Positions 7,601-14,907 of a stretch of DNA of 20,366 nt are shown here, in pieces (the stretch's first letter is position 1; every line of letters begins with the position of its first letter). The notes under the pieces are model-generated. The model searched no databases, was not told where the DNA came from, and saw nothing but the letters and a program-made list of their open reading frames with translations. The DNA lies in the NCBI GenBank assembly GCA_910579075.1, contig CAJTSV010000069.1:1011-21376 (forward strand), given 5' to 3'. The position numbers and the translations under genes were made by a program. Source of the stretch: an uncultured Eubacterium sp. (GTDB taxonomy: Bacteria > Bacillota > Clostridia > Lachnospirales > Lachnospiraceae).

Positions 7601-9071
7601 AATTATCTCCTATTCTTCCTGCGTCCTTTTCCTGAAACGGATTTACAAATGCATCGTACAAATCCTGACCGTTAGAGTTTACAATAACTATTTCAACTTG
7701 TAAAGCCTTTTTCAGTCCGCTGACTGTCATATCATCCAAAAATACTTCTTCCCCGCTGCGCAGAAGGCTGCACGGCAAAAGCAGGCAGCTGCCAAGCTGC
7801 TTTTTCTGCAGCTGCTTTAAGATATCCTGCCCGGTTAAAAGCCCCGCAACCGTAATCTGCTCACCGAAAAAATCATTGCGCACAGCAACGACCTCTATTT
7901 GCGTCTGCGGATGGCGCTGCATAAACGCTTTTGCCAGCTGCCGGATAAAGGGAGCTGCCAGCATGCCGGTCGCAGCAGTTATCTTTTTTGCCGGCAGTTC
8001 ATCCATATCTTGTTCTGCATCCAGCGCCTGGTAAAATTCGTCCAGCAGCAGGCGCAGCATGCCGACGCCGTTTTCCAGCTGGACATAGCCGTCATAGCTT
8101 TCCTGCGGCGGCAGCGGCATGCCTGCCAGCAGGTACCACTCGTCCCCTGCATGGACAAAATGCGTGCCCCATTTCCGGAAACAGGCATCCTGCCAGCGGT
8201 GAATCTGTTCTAACACCCCGCGTGCTTCCTGCTTTGTAAACGGCTTAAGCGGATAAAGCCCTTCCCGGTATCTGGTAAGGCCCGCCGGGACAACGGACAC
8301 GCTGCGCATCTGCGGGATATATTCCGTCAGCTCCCGGATGCTGCGCTCTAATTCTTCCCCGTCGTTGATGCCCCTGCACAGTACAATCTGCGCATTCATT
8401 TCGATGCCTGCCCCGCACAGGCGGCGGATTTTCAAAAGGGCATCCCCGGCAAAGCGGTTATTCAGCATTTTGCAGCGCAGTGCGGGATTCATCGCCTGAA
8501 TGGAGATATTTATCGGTGCCAGCTTATACAGGATAATCCGTTCGATATCTTCTTCTTTCATATTTGTGAGCGTAATGTAATTGCCCTGCAAAAAAGAAAG
8601 CCTGGAATCGTCATCCTTAAAGTACAGCGTCTTTCGCATCCCCGGCGGCATCTGGTCAATAAAACAGAAAATGCATTTGTTGCAGCAGCTGCGGTAATCG
8701 TCCATCAGGCCGTTTTCAAATTCCATGCCAAGGTCATCCGCGTAGTCTTTTTCAATTTCATATTCCCATTCTTCCCCATCGGGCTTTCGTATCAGCACGG
8801 TCAGGTATTCTTCATTCAGCTGGTAATGGTAATCGAACACATCCTTCACAGGCATATCGTTCACAGAAACCAGCACGTCACCCGGGCTGATTTCCAGCTC
8901 ATCGGCAATGCTGCCCGGGAGCACGGATATGATTTTGTGTTCCTTCGGGCCCTTGCTGTCCAGCCCGGCCTGGTGCTGGATGGCTTGTCCGTCTCCTGCC
9001 GGTTCTGGCTGTTGTATTTGATTTTTTTGTTGTATTTGATTTTTTTGTTCTGACTGATTTATTTGTTTCAT
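7539..9071 (-). CDS. DUF512 / PDZ-domain radical SAM protein
   Basis: About 510 aa. After a Gln/Asn-rich N-terminus comes a PDZ-like domain (ISVLPGSIADELEISPGDVLVSVND), then a radical-SAM cluster motif CCNKCIFCF (CxxxCxxC with Phe), and the C-terminal DUF512 region. The family is widespread in Clostridia and cyanobacteria, and its reaction is not established. It often sits before der. The ATG at 9071 with AAGGA upstream is chosen; an in-frame TTG at 9089 is possible. The last 20 codons run into der out of frame. The N-terminal NQIQQK repeat comes from an exact 18-bp duplication (9012-9047). A family of repeats continues upstream of the start. Confidence 0.93.
   Translation of the reverse strand: MKQINQSEQKNQIQQKNQIQQPEPAGDGQAIQHQAGLDSKGPKEHKIISVLPGSIADELEISPGDVLVSVNDMPVKDVFDYHYQLNEEYLTVLIRKPDGEEWEYEIEKDYADDLGMEFENGLMDDYRSCCNKCIFCFIDQMPPGMRKTLYFKDDDSRLSFLQGNYITLTNMKEEDIERIILYKLAPINISIQAMNPALRCKMLNNRFAGDALLKIRRLCGAGIEMNAQIVLCRGINDGEELERSIRELTEYIPQMRSVSVVPAGLTRYREGLYPLKPFTKQEARGVLEQIHRWQDACFRKWGTHFVHAGDEWYLLAGMPLPPQESYDGYVQLENGVGMLRLLLDEFYQALDAEQDMDELPAKKITAATGMLAAPFIRQLAKAFMQRHPQTQIEVVAVRNDFFGEQITVAGLLTGQDILKQLQKKQLGSCLLLPCSLLRSGEEVFLDDMTVSGLKKALQVEIVIVNSNGQDLYDAFVNPFQEKDAGRIGDNYEQTNCSDSRAAERRKVDAV
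9012..9047. repeat. Exact 18-bp tandem duplication inside the DUF512 gene
   Basis: TTGTATTTGATTTTTTTG occurs twice head to tail, encoding the doubled NQIQQK in the low-complexity N-terminus. It lies in frame and looks like replication slippage. Confidence 0.95.
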
Positions 9072-9340
9072 GCTTTGTCCTTTTTTCAATATTTCATTCT
9101 GTTTGTTTCATGCTCTTTCCTTTATTTTTCAATATTCTGCTCTGTCTGTTTCCATGCTTTTTCTTTTATTTTTTCAATATTTCATTCTGTGCTTTGTCTT
9201 TTATTTTTTCAATATTTCATTCTGTGCTTTTTCTTTTATTTTTCAATATTTTATTCCGTTTGTTTTATGGTTTGTCTTTTGTTTTTATTATTTATTCTTT
9301 CTGCTTCCATGCTTTGTCATTTATTTTTCCAGATTTTTGT
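9058..9340 (-). repeat. Degenerate tandem repeat array forming the leader of the DUF512 operon
   Basis: About seven units of 34-45 bp share the plus-strand pattern GTTTGTTTCATGCTTTGTC - TTTTATTTTTTCAATATTTCATTCT. On the minus strand each unit is a copy of the gene's own start region: AATATTGAAAAA, a purine-rich RBS-like stretch, then AAAGCATG in four units, with the ATG lost in the others. The unit nearest the gene supplies its RBS and ATG (9071). The next unit encodes a mini-ORF MKQTE (9094-9111), resembling the true start MKQINQ. Confidence 0.85.
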
Positions 9341-9346
9341 TTTCTT

Positions 9347-9375
9347 ATTATAATAGAGTTTCCTGTGATATTCAA
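9347..9375 (-). promoter_or_regulatory. Main promoter of the DUF512-der-plsY-gpsA-folC-folE operon
   Basis: Minus strand TTGAAT, 17-bp spacer, TATAAT. The predicted start near 9340 puts the whole repeat array (about 270 nt) into the untranslated leader. No other good promoter is seen between here and folE. Confidence 0.75.
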
Positions 9376-9413
9376 GGATTTGTTTGAGATTCCCGCAGAG
9401 AAAGTTCAAATCC

Positions 9414-9472
9414 GGTTACTGTTCACACAGGACTTTGCAGGGTCTGCCCCAGGGGCATTCACTGCAAAGTCC
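9414..9472. repeat. Intergenic hairpin element, dispersed family copy
   Basis: GGTTACTGTTCAC is followed by a perfect 11-bp inverted repeat, GGACTTTGCAG (9430-9440) and CTGCAAAGTCC (9462-9472). Nested in its loop is TGCCCC-A-GGGGCA. It lies between two divergent promoters and has no T-run on either side, so it is not a plain terminator. It matches the design of the element at 17390. Confidence 0.8.
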
Positions 9473-9477
9473 GTCGG

Positions 9478-9504
9478 TTTGTCGTTTTTTGTCGGAATTT
9501 GTCG
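9478..9504 (+). promoter_or_regulatory. Three TTTGTCG boxes in 10-bp phase (Spo0A-box-like)
   Basis: TTTGTCG occurs at 9478, 9488 and 9498, exactly one helical turn apart, ending 11 bp before the -35 of the downstream promoter. The Spo0A box is generally given as TTTGTCRAA / TGNCGAA; the third copy (TTTGTCGAT) is closest. Spo0A as the ligand is inference; the phased repeat is directly visible. Confidence 0.55.
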
Positions 9505-9515
9505 ATTACTTTTGC

Positions 9516-9544
9516 TTGTTTATTGTCATCTTTTGACATATACT
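9516..9544 (+). promoter_or_regulatory. Probable promoter of the surface-protein operon
   Basis: TTGTTT, 17-bp spacer, TATACT, giving a leader of about 55 nt before the ATG at 9609. A TTGACA at 9533 lies within the spacer but has no matching -10. Confidence 0.5.
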
Positions 9545-9608
9545 GATAAACATAAACCGACTACATATATTTATTCCGCACATTTCAATTAAAGGAGGTT
9601 TTCAGCCT

Positions 9609-10118
9609 ATGTCAAAAAGCAAAAAACGCGTGCTGACTGTTACCGGCATTCTTGTCCTCATTGCAGCAACTGTACTTGTCTGCTATATCCTGTTCCGGCA
9701 GAAGGACGACCCCGGAATTTTGTACGACAACAATGCTTCCACCGGCATACTGCCCGGCATCGATATCGATGAACGGCGCAGGCAGCTGCAGGAAATGCTC
9801 GACCGCAGCATGATTGCATTTTCCATCAACACTTCCCCGGTCTTTCTCAACGGAACCTCGGAAGGCAACCTTCTGATTGAAAACCCTGGAAACAATGCAA
9901 AGCTGCTGCAGGTGCGCATCGTCATCAACGATACCGGCGAAGAAGTCTATGCTTCCAAATACATCAAGCCTGGCACATATATTGAATCTGCAAAGCTGGA
10001 TAAAGTACTCGAAAAAGGCACCTATGACGCAACCGCCTATTTTTCAGCCTTCGAAGAAGAATCCGCTGCCTATATCGGCCAGACCGGCGCACAGATTGCG
10101 ATTACCGTACAGAACTGA
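9609..10118 (+). CDS. Membrane-anchored beta-rich extracellular protein, unknown function
   Basis: 169 aa. A Lys/Arg-rich start (MSKSKKR) precedes one transmembrane segment at about residues 9-29 (LTVTGILVLIAATVLVCYILF), so the rest is predicted to lie outside the cell. A linker with an amphipathic stretch (DERRRQLQEMLDR) leads to an Ig-like beta domain of about 100 residues (SINTSPVFLNG..GNLLIENPGNNAKLLQVRIVINDTGEEVYASKYIKPG..AKLDKVLEKGTYDATAYF). AAAGGAGG precedes the ATG. The next gene, 58 bp downstream, is a secreted beta-rich protein, so the pair probably acts together at the cell surface. I do not recognise the family. Confidence 0.8.
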   Translation: MSKSKKRVLTVTGILVLIAATVLVCYILFRQKDDPGILYDNNASTGILPGIDIDERRRQLQEMLDRSMIAFSINTSPVFLNGTSEGNLLIENPGNNAKLLQVRIVINDTGEEVYASKYIKPGTYIESAKLDKVLEKGTYDATAYFSAFEEESAAYIGQTGAQIAITVQN

Positions 10119-10176
10119 CCCGTCGGCTTATTTTCAGACATAAACATACGGTAACAGATGCAGACAGGAGGTACTT

Positions 10177-10758
10177 ATGAAGAAAAAAGCTCTCTTTTTA
10201 CAAATTTTACTGGCTGCATCGCTGCTGTTTACCACAGCCGCTTATGCCGCTGAAATTTCTTCCACGAGAGATATTGCGATTGGCAGTTCCGGACAGATGG
10301 AAATGATTGGCACGATTGAGCCGAACATTCTTTCCGTTACCATGCCGACGTTTGTACCTTTCAGCATCAGCAACAGCATTCCTTCCCAGAATAAGGTTGT
10401 TTCTCCAAGAATCCATATGAAAAACAACTCCTATGTTCCGGTGGAAATCAATGTTGTTTATACAGATGTAAACATCAGCAAGTTACAGAACACACAGTGG
10501 AGCGACACGGGAAACGTCGGGCCAAACCAGATTGCAATCGGGTTAAAAAAGGGAACCGCAGCCGATAAAATGCCGGAAGATTTATCACAGGCACACTGGC
10601 TCAAGGCGAACAGGCCGCAGAACCTGAACGTTTTAAACCTGGATGCAAACGAAACAGGCGCACTCTACGTTGTAGGCACGCTCGGACAGAATGTTTCCGA
10701 AAATGCTGCTTTTAACGTAACACCGACTTTTGTTGTAAGGAATGCTTCACAGAACTAA
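10177..10758 (+). CDS. Secreted beta-rich surface protein, unknown function
   Basis: 193 aa with a clear Sec signal peptide (MKKKALFLQILLAASLLFTTAAYA, cleavage before AEIS). The mature part is rich in Thr, Ser, Asn, Val and Ile and lacks Cys, and alternating hydrophobic residues suggest a beta sandwich. IEPNILSVTMPTFVPFSI resembles the start of strands in WxL-like and fibre-forming surface proteins, but no WxL motif, LPXTG anchor or S-layer repeat is present. AGGAGG lies 5 nt before the ATG. Position between a membrane-anchored beta protein and an EpsG-like gene suggests an extracellular matrix or surface-coat role, which is inference only. Confidence 0.8.
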   Translation: MKKKALFLQILLAASLLFTTAAYAAEISSTRDIAIGSSGQMEMIGTIEPNILSVTMPTFVPFSISNSIPSQNKVVSPRIHMKNNSYVPVEINVVYTDVNISKLQNTQWSDTGNVGPNQIAIGLKKGTAADKMPEDLSQAHWLKANRPQNLNVLNLDANETGALYVVGTLGQNVSENAAFNVTPTFVVRNASQN

Positions 10759-10860
10759 TGATTTGAGTTATTCCACAGAACCATTCATATGAGGAAAGGC
10801 ATCTGTTACAGTATGTTTATATAAATCAAAATATGAATCACAAGAAAGGAATCACGGGAT

Positions 10861-12009
10861 ATGGCTGTCTACTATCTGCTCCTTATCTCACTGGCCGGGC
10901 TGGGATTTTTCCTGACCGGAAACCGGAAAACACAAAAAAAGACGGCAGCCTATCTGGCTGTCTGCCTCTTTGTCCTGACGGTATTTGCCACGCTGCGCTA
11001 TGCCATCGGCTTTGATTACTTCTCCTACCGCAGCCTGTTTGACAGAAACGCATCCATGACCGCAAAGGAAATTTTACAGGCTTATCCGTATGAGCCGCTG
11101 TTTCATCTGGCATGCAGGGCCATTTATCTGTGCGGGCTTGGCTATCAGGCACTGATTGGAGCTGTCAGCCTGTTTGTGCTGTCTGCCGGCATGTGGTTTC
11201 TTTACCGCCATGCAGCACTTCCATGGATGGGTGTCTATCTTTATATTACCCTGCAGTTTCTCGCCTATGATATGAACCTGATGCGCCAGGCCATCGCTGT
11301 GTCCTTTTTCCTGCTGGCATACCCGTATCTGCTGGGCCAAAAGCCTGTGCCGTTTTTCCTGCTTGTGGCTGTGGGCGGGCTGTTCCACAACTCGTTATGG
11401 TTTGCATCTGTCCTGTATTTCCTGCTGCCCAAAAAGCATTCCCTGAAATGGAACGGCTGCCTTGTTGTGGCTGCGCTGGCTGCTTATCTGAATTTTGACC
11501 GGATGTTTGCCTGTGCAAAGCCGCTGCTGCCGGATAAATATGCTGCTTATGAATACTCCTATTTCTGGAACGCCAGCACGTTTTCCTATGTCGTTCCTGC
11601 CGGGCTTTACATGGTTCTGATTTTCCTGTTCCGCAGGCGGATTGCGTCAGAAACACGCCGGACAATCTATTGCAGCAGCGCGCTTTATCATTTCTTAATC
11701 AGCCTGTTTATTACAAAGCATTTTATTCTGGAACGGTTTGCGGTGTACCCGTTTATCTTTTCGCTTGCAGCCATTCCCGAAATCATTGCTTCTTATCAAA
11801 ATGATTTTTATCAGGACGCTTCTTGTCAGGATAAAAACAGCAGCTCCTGCAAGACGGCTGGAAAACGCGCTTATTATCTGGTGATGCTGCTGTTTGTGCT
11901 ATATGGCGGCGCTTATTTTCTGTTTGCGGCTTCCAAAGGGTTTCATCATGTATACCCTTACACCAGCCTGTTTGATAAAAGCATCTCTGTCCCGGCTGCT
12001 GCATCATAA
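10861..12009 (+). CDS. EpsG-family polysaccharide polymerase/export membrane protein
   Basis: 382 aa with roughly ten hydrophobic helices. The EpsG/Wzy-like features are visible: an early RYAIGFDYFSYRSLFDR motif, YPYEPLFHLACRAI, and in mid protein YDMNLMRQAIAVSFFLLAYPYL, followed by LFHNSLW. Family members polymerise or export exopolysaccharide. AAAGGA precedes the ATG. It lies 102 bp after the secreted protein gene on the same strand, without a clear terminator between. No glycosyltransferases are nearby, which is unusual for an eps locus. Its last 52 bp overlap the convergent GNAT gene. Confidence 0.85.
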   Translation: MAVYYLLLISLAGLGFFLTGNRKTQKKTAAYLAVCLFVLTVFATLRYAIGFDYFSYRSLFDRNASMTAKEILQAYPYEPLFHLACRAIYLCGLGYQALIGAVSLFVLSAGMWFLYRHAALPWMGVYLYITLQFLAYDMNLMRQAIAVSFFLLAYPYLLGQKPVPFFLLVAVGGLFHNSLWFASVLYFLLPKKHSLKWNGCLVVAALAAYLNFDRMFACAKPLLPDKYAAYEYSYFWNASTFSYVVPAGLYMVLIFLFRRRIASETRRTIYCSSALYHFLISLFITKHFILERFAVYPFIFSLAAIPEIIASYQNDFYQDASCQDKNSSSCKTAGKRAYYLVMLLFVLYGGAYFLFAASKGFHHVYPYTSLFDKSISVPAAAS

Positions 12010-12605
12010 GATTCCAATGCCGGATGATTGGTCAGTGCTTTTATCATATTCCACCCGTCCCGGCTGCTGGCAGCATTCTGCGGCACCGGGACAAATCCAA
12101 GGTCGAGGTAAATCCTGCAGGCAACCCAGGTGGTCGTCTGTGTCGGTATTTTTACATGCGTATAGCCAAGCTTTCGCATTATCCCGAGCACATGCGTTAT
12201 CAGCGGCTTTGACAGGCCCCTGCCCTGATACTCCCTGTCCGCAGCCACCCAGTGCAGCCATGCATCCCCGGACTGGTCACGTCCTGAAATGTCATAATAC
12301 GCGGTCGCAGTCGCAATTTTTTTCCCTTCTGCATTTTCTGCAAATACCATCCGGTCCAGTAACGTATGCTCCCTGCCGCCATAATAGCGGTTCCATGCGT
12401 CCAGTCCCTGTTCATAGGACGAAAATTCCTTTGCAGACTGTTCTATCCGAATCCAGCTGTCGCGGTCACCCTGTCTGTAAAATACAAACCGGTACCCGGG
12501 CGGCAGTGCATATTCCGGGATATTGTCCAGGCTGCGTTCCAGCATCAGCTCATAATACCGGATGCGGCTGTCAGGATTATCAAACTGCAGCTTTTTGTTT
12601 TTCAT
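11958..12605 (-). CDS. GNAT-family N-acetyltransferase
   Basis: 215 aa. The acetyl-CoA-binding signature is EYQGRGLSKPLITHVLGIMRKLGY (Q-x-x-G-x-G/A type), preceded by strand GDAWLHWVAADRE and followed by YLDLGFVPVP, the usual order of GNAT motifs A and B. The substrate is unknown. GGGAGGTG lies just before the ATG. It starts 30 bp after the MCP stop on the same strand and may be co-transcribed with it. Its C-terminal 17 codons overlap the 3' end of the EpsG-like gene on the opposite strand. Confidence 0.9.
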   Translation of the reverse strand: MKNKKLQFDNPDSRIRYYELMLERSLDNIPEYALPPGYRFVFYRQGDRDSWIRIEQSAKEFSSYEQGLDAWNRYYGGREHTLLDRMVFAENAEGKKIATATAYYDISGRDQSGDAWLHWVAADREYQGRGLSKPLITHVLGIMRKLGYTHVKIPTQTTTWVACRIYLDLGFVPVPQNAASSRDGWNMIKALTNHPALESYDAAAGTEMLLSNRLV

Positions 12606-12635
12606 AAAACACCTCCCATATGTATGCCGTACAGG

Positions 12636-14213
12636 CTATAGTTTAAAATGGCTTGTCTCGCGCTGCAGGCTTTCGCTCAGCTGCGCAAGAACCGCTGTTT
12701 CCTGGCGGCAGTCTTCTACCGTTTCGGATAAGGCCTGCATGCCCGCACTTGTCGACTGGGCAGAGGATGCGTTCTGGCCGGATATATCCGCAAGCTGTTC
12801 CACAACGCCGCTGATAGATTCCTTCTGCTGCGTCAGGCGGCTGGTCTGTTCGTAAATATTGCCAGAAACACTGTATACAGAATCCGCTTCTGCTTTCAGC
12901 TCCAAAAATGCCGTCCTGGTTTCATTGAGCATCTGCTTCTGGCTGTCCGAATCGAGCCGGACTTCTTCCATTTTCCGCACACTGATACTGGAATTTTCCA
13001 ATAGCTCGCGGATAACAGTTTCTATTTCATGGGCGCTGCCTGAGGAGCTTTCTGCAAGCTGGCGGATTTCTTCTGCCACGACTGCAAATCCCCTGCCGGC
13101 CTCACCGGCATGTGCTGCTTCAATGGACGCATTCAATGACAGCAGGTTGGTCTGTTCCGCAATATTTTGAATCATCTGTATCGCATCCTGAATTTTTTCT
13201 GCTGAAACATTGGTCGCAGCTGTCTGACCGGAAACGGTCACAATATTTTCCGCTGTTTTTTCATTCATTTCAATCAGCCTGTCCAGTATCTCGTTTGCCT
13301 GTCCGGACAGCTCCGTCATCCGGGCTACCGCATGCTCCAGGCTCATGCTGTTTTCAGAACCCTGTTCAATCACATCTGCCATATCACAAATCTGCCCGCG
13401 CGCAGCAGCCGTTTCCTGTGCCTGGGTGCTGCTTCCAGACGCTATGGCTTCCACGGATGCACTCATGGTCCCTACACTGCCCGCGATATGGGAAAATTTT
13501 TCCGAAAATTCGTTATTGCTCGCATTTAGCTGTATCGTCTGCTCACTGATTGCGGAAACAATCTGCTTTAAATGCATATGCAGGGTTGATACCGCATCTG
13601 CGATTACATCCACTTCATCCTTATGTCCCTGCTTTTCCTGCGGAATTTCCCCGCTGAGGTCTCCCGATGCAAGCACTTCAATCCGTTCGGACGCCCGCCG
13701 GATGCGTTTAGTAATCGAGTTTGACAAAAGCACCGATATTGCTGAACATATCAGGTAAGCCGCCGCGCCGACGGCAATCAGAATCATAATAATAATTCTT
13801 TTAAATTCCTGTATATGCGCCCTTGGCTTTCCGGCAAAGAGCATGCCGCCTTCTGCCGGCATATAATAGCCATAATATGCAATACCGTTAATATCAATAT
13901 CAGAAGTAAAATAGGACTGCTTTTTATTTAAAACCAGGTCTATGACTTCCTGGTCTGCTTTCGTCCCGACAGCCCCCTCTATCGAACTTTCAATCCTTGT
14001 GTCGCCCTCAAATACCGTAATGTCAATTTCTTCGCCCTCATTCCTTAAATATGACGTATCTCCCTCAAAACCGGCAACCGCTACCCGCAGGGTTTCTTCA
14101 ATCCTGATATCTACTTCACCAAAGGCAGTCCACAGGCTGCATATAATCAAAATAACGCTCAGGGCCAGAAGCGACAGCATTTCGAGGGAAATCAGTTTAA
14201 ATTTGATATTCAT
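12636..14213 (-). CDS. Methyl-accepting chemotaxis protein, sCache-type sensor
   Basis: 525 aa. TM1 lies at about 9-32. An extracytoplasmic single-Cache domain follows at 33-135 (EEIDITVFEGDTRIESSIEG is typical of sCache_3). TM2 is at 138-163, HAMP at about 164-220, and the long helical signalling domain runs to the end. The conserved hairpin tip EQTNLLSLNASIEAAHAGEAGRGFAVVAEEIRQLAESS spans 353-390, where CheA and CheW bind. There is no C-terminal CheR-docking pentapeptide. GGGAGGA precedes the ATG. The ligand is unknown. Confidence 0.96.
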   Translation of the reverse strand: MNIKFKLISLEMLSLLALSVILIICSLWTAFGEVDIRIEETLRVAVAGFEGDTSYLRNEGEEIDITVFEGDTRIESSIEGAVGTKADQEVIDLVLNKKQSYFTSDIDINGIAYYGYYMPAEGGMLFAGKPRAHIQEFKRIIIMILIAVGAAAYLICSAISVLLSNSITKRIRRASERIEVLASGDLSGEIPQEKQGHKDEVDVIADAVSTLHMHLKQIVSAISEQTIQLNASNNEFSEKFSHIAGSVGTMSASVEAIASGSSTQAQETAAARGQICDMADVIEQGSENSMSLEHAVARMTELSGQANEILDRLIEMNEKTAENIVTVSGQTAATNVSAEKIQDAIQMIQNIAEQTNLLSLNASIEAAHAGEAGRGFAVVAEEIRQLAESSSGSAHEIETVIRELLENSSISVRKMEEVRLDSDSQKQMLNETRTAFLELKAEADSVYSVSGNIYEQTSRLTQQKESISGVVEQLADISGQNASSAQSTSAGMQALSETVEDCRQETAVLAQLSESLQRETSHFKL

Positions 14214-14248
14214 GCTTTCTTATCCTCCCTAATCATTCCATACATTCC

Positions 14249-14277
14249 ATTATAATAGCAGGAACGGCAAAAAACAA
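14249..14277 (-). promoter_or_regulatory. Promoter of the chemotaxis receptor gene
   Basis: Minus strand TTGTTT, 17-bp spacer, TATAAT, about 36 nt before the ATG. A second, weaker candidate (CTGGCA, 17 bp, TATTAA) lies further upstream near 14370-14398 and would produce a longer leader. Confidence 0.65.
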
Positions 14278-14463
14278 CCATAACATTTTTCTTTTCAATG
14301 TAATTTTTTCAGACTCGCGGGCTTTACGTCCGATGCAGAATTTACAGCCTTAAAAACTGGCTGCTTGTTAATACAGATATCCAATGCAGCTGCCAGAGGC
14401 AGGCTTTGGGAAATCAACCGTTACTTTATCATAAAAAGCAAAACCTATGACTGTTGCCCAAAC
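14278..14463. other. Intergenic region upstream of the MCP gene
   Basis: No ORF with an RBS is seen. On the minus strand, 14366-14283 has a short hairpin (CAGCC/GGCTG) and stretches reading GACGTAAAGCC, GAGTCTGA and TTATGGTTG. These are spaced roughly like the conserved parts of a c-di-GMP-I (GEMM) riboswitch, but the P2 stem is poor, so I treat it only as a possible degenerate copy. Confidence 0.3.
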
Positions 14464-14507
14464 GCAAAAGAGCAGGGAAGCCGTCAAAAGCTTCCCTGCT
14501 CTTTTGC
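14464..14507. terminator. Long near-perfect hairpin, bidirectional terminator
   Basis: An 18-bp perfect stem, GCAAAAGAGCAGGGAAGC against its complement, has an 8-nt loop, with TTTT near both outer ends. It lies 39 bp after the stop of the small His-rich gene and most likely ends that minus-strand transcript. Confidence 0.75.
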
Positions 14508-14521
14508 TCTTTTGCTCTTTT
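14498..14521. repeat. Three tandem GCTCTTTT octamers
   Basis: GCTCTTTT is repeated three times exactly. The first two copies overlap or abut the 3' arm of the terminator hairpin. It is a probable slippage product. Confidence 0.9.
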
Positions 14522-14545
14522 CACAAACGGCAAGACGGCAGCTGT

Positions 14546-14779
14546 TTAATAGCAGTGCACCTTCCCGTTATTGTGAATGGTTCCATGATACGAGCAGTAT
14601 CTGGAGCAGCTTGTTTTGCTGCTGTGGTTTTTGTGATGGTACGTGCAGTACGTTCTGCTGCTGTGATGTCTGCTGCCATGATGTCCGTGTGCCATGACCG
14701 GCATGGTAAAACTGCCTGTAAGCATCAGTGCTGCCATTCCTGCTGCGGCTGCTTTTTTCCAGCTGTTGAAAAGTTTCAT
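14546..14779 (-). CDS. Small secreted His/Cys-rich protein
   Basis: 77 aa. A Sec signal peptide (KKAAAAGMAALMLTGSFTMPVMA) is followed by a mature peptide of about 47 residues with 11 His and 4 Cys, beginning HGHHGSRHHSS and ending KVHCY. Such composition suggests binding of zinc, copper or nickel outside the cell, though this is inference. AAGGAGG lies 9 nt before the ATG, strong support for a real gene. A terminator follows. I do not recognise a named family. Confidence 0.75.
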   Translation of the reverse strand: MKLFNSWKKAAAAGMAALMLTGSFTMPVMAHGHHGSRHHSSRTYCTYHHKNHSSKTSCSRYCSYHGTIHNNGKVHCY

Positions 14780-14907
14780 GATGATTTTCCTCCTTCATCC
14801 GGTTGAATGCTTGATTTTGTATTGTTCTTATACCTTATATACGATTCAGCAGCCGGATTCCTTGCAGGAATCTGAAAAAAATTTATTTTTTTACAGCCAG
14901 CAGCCGG

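Noticed and set aside
9058..9340. CRISPR-like array
   Set aside because: Units are contiguous and degenerate with no unique spacers, and no cas genes are present.
9063..9592. Phe-rich plus-strand ORFs (96-160 aa) across the repeat array
   Set aside because: They are low-complexity translations of the T-rich repeat, have no RBS, and run opposite to the operon leader.
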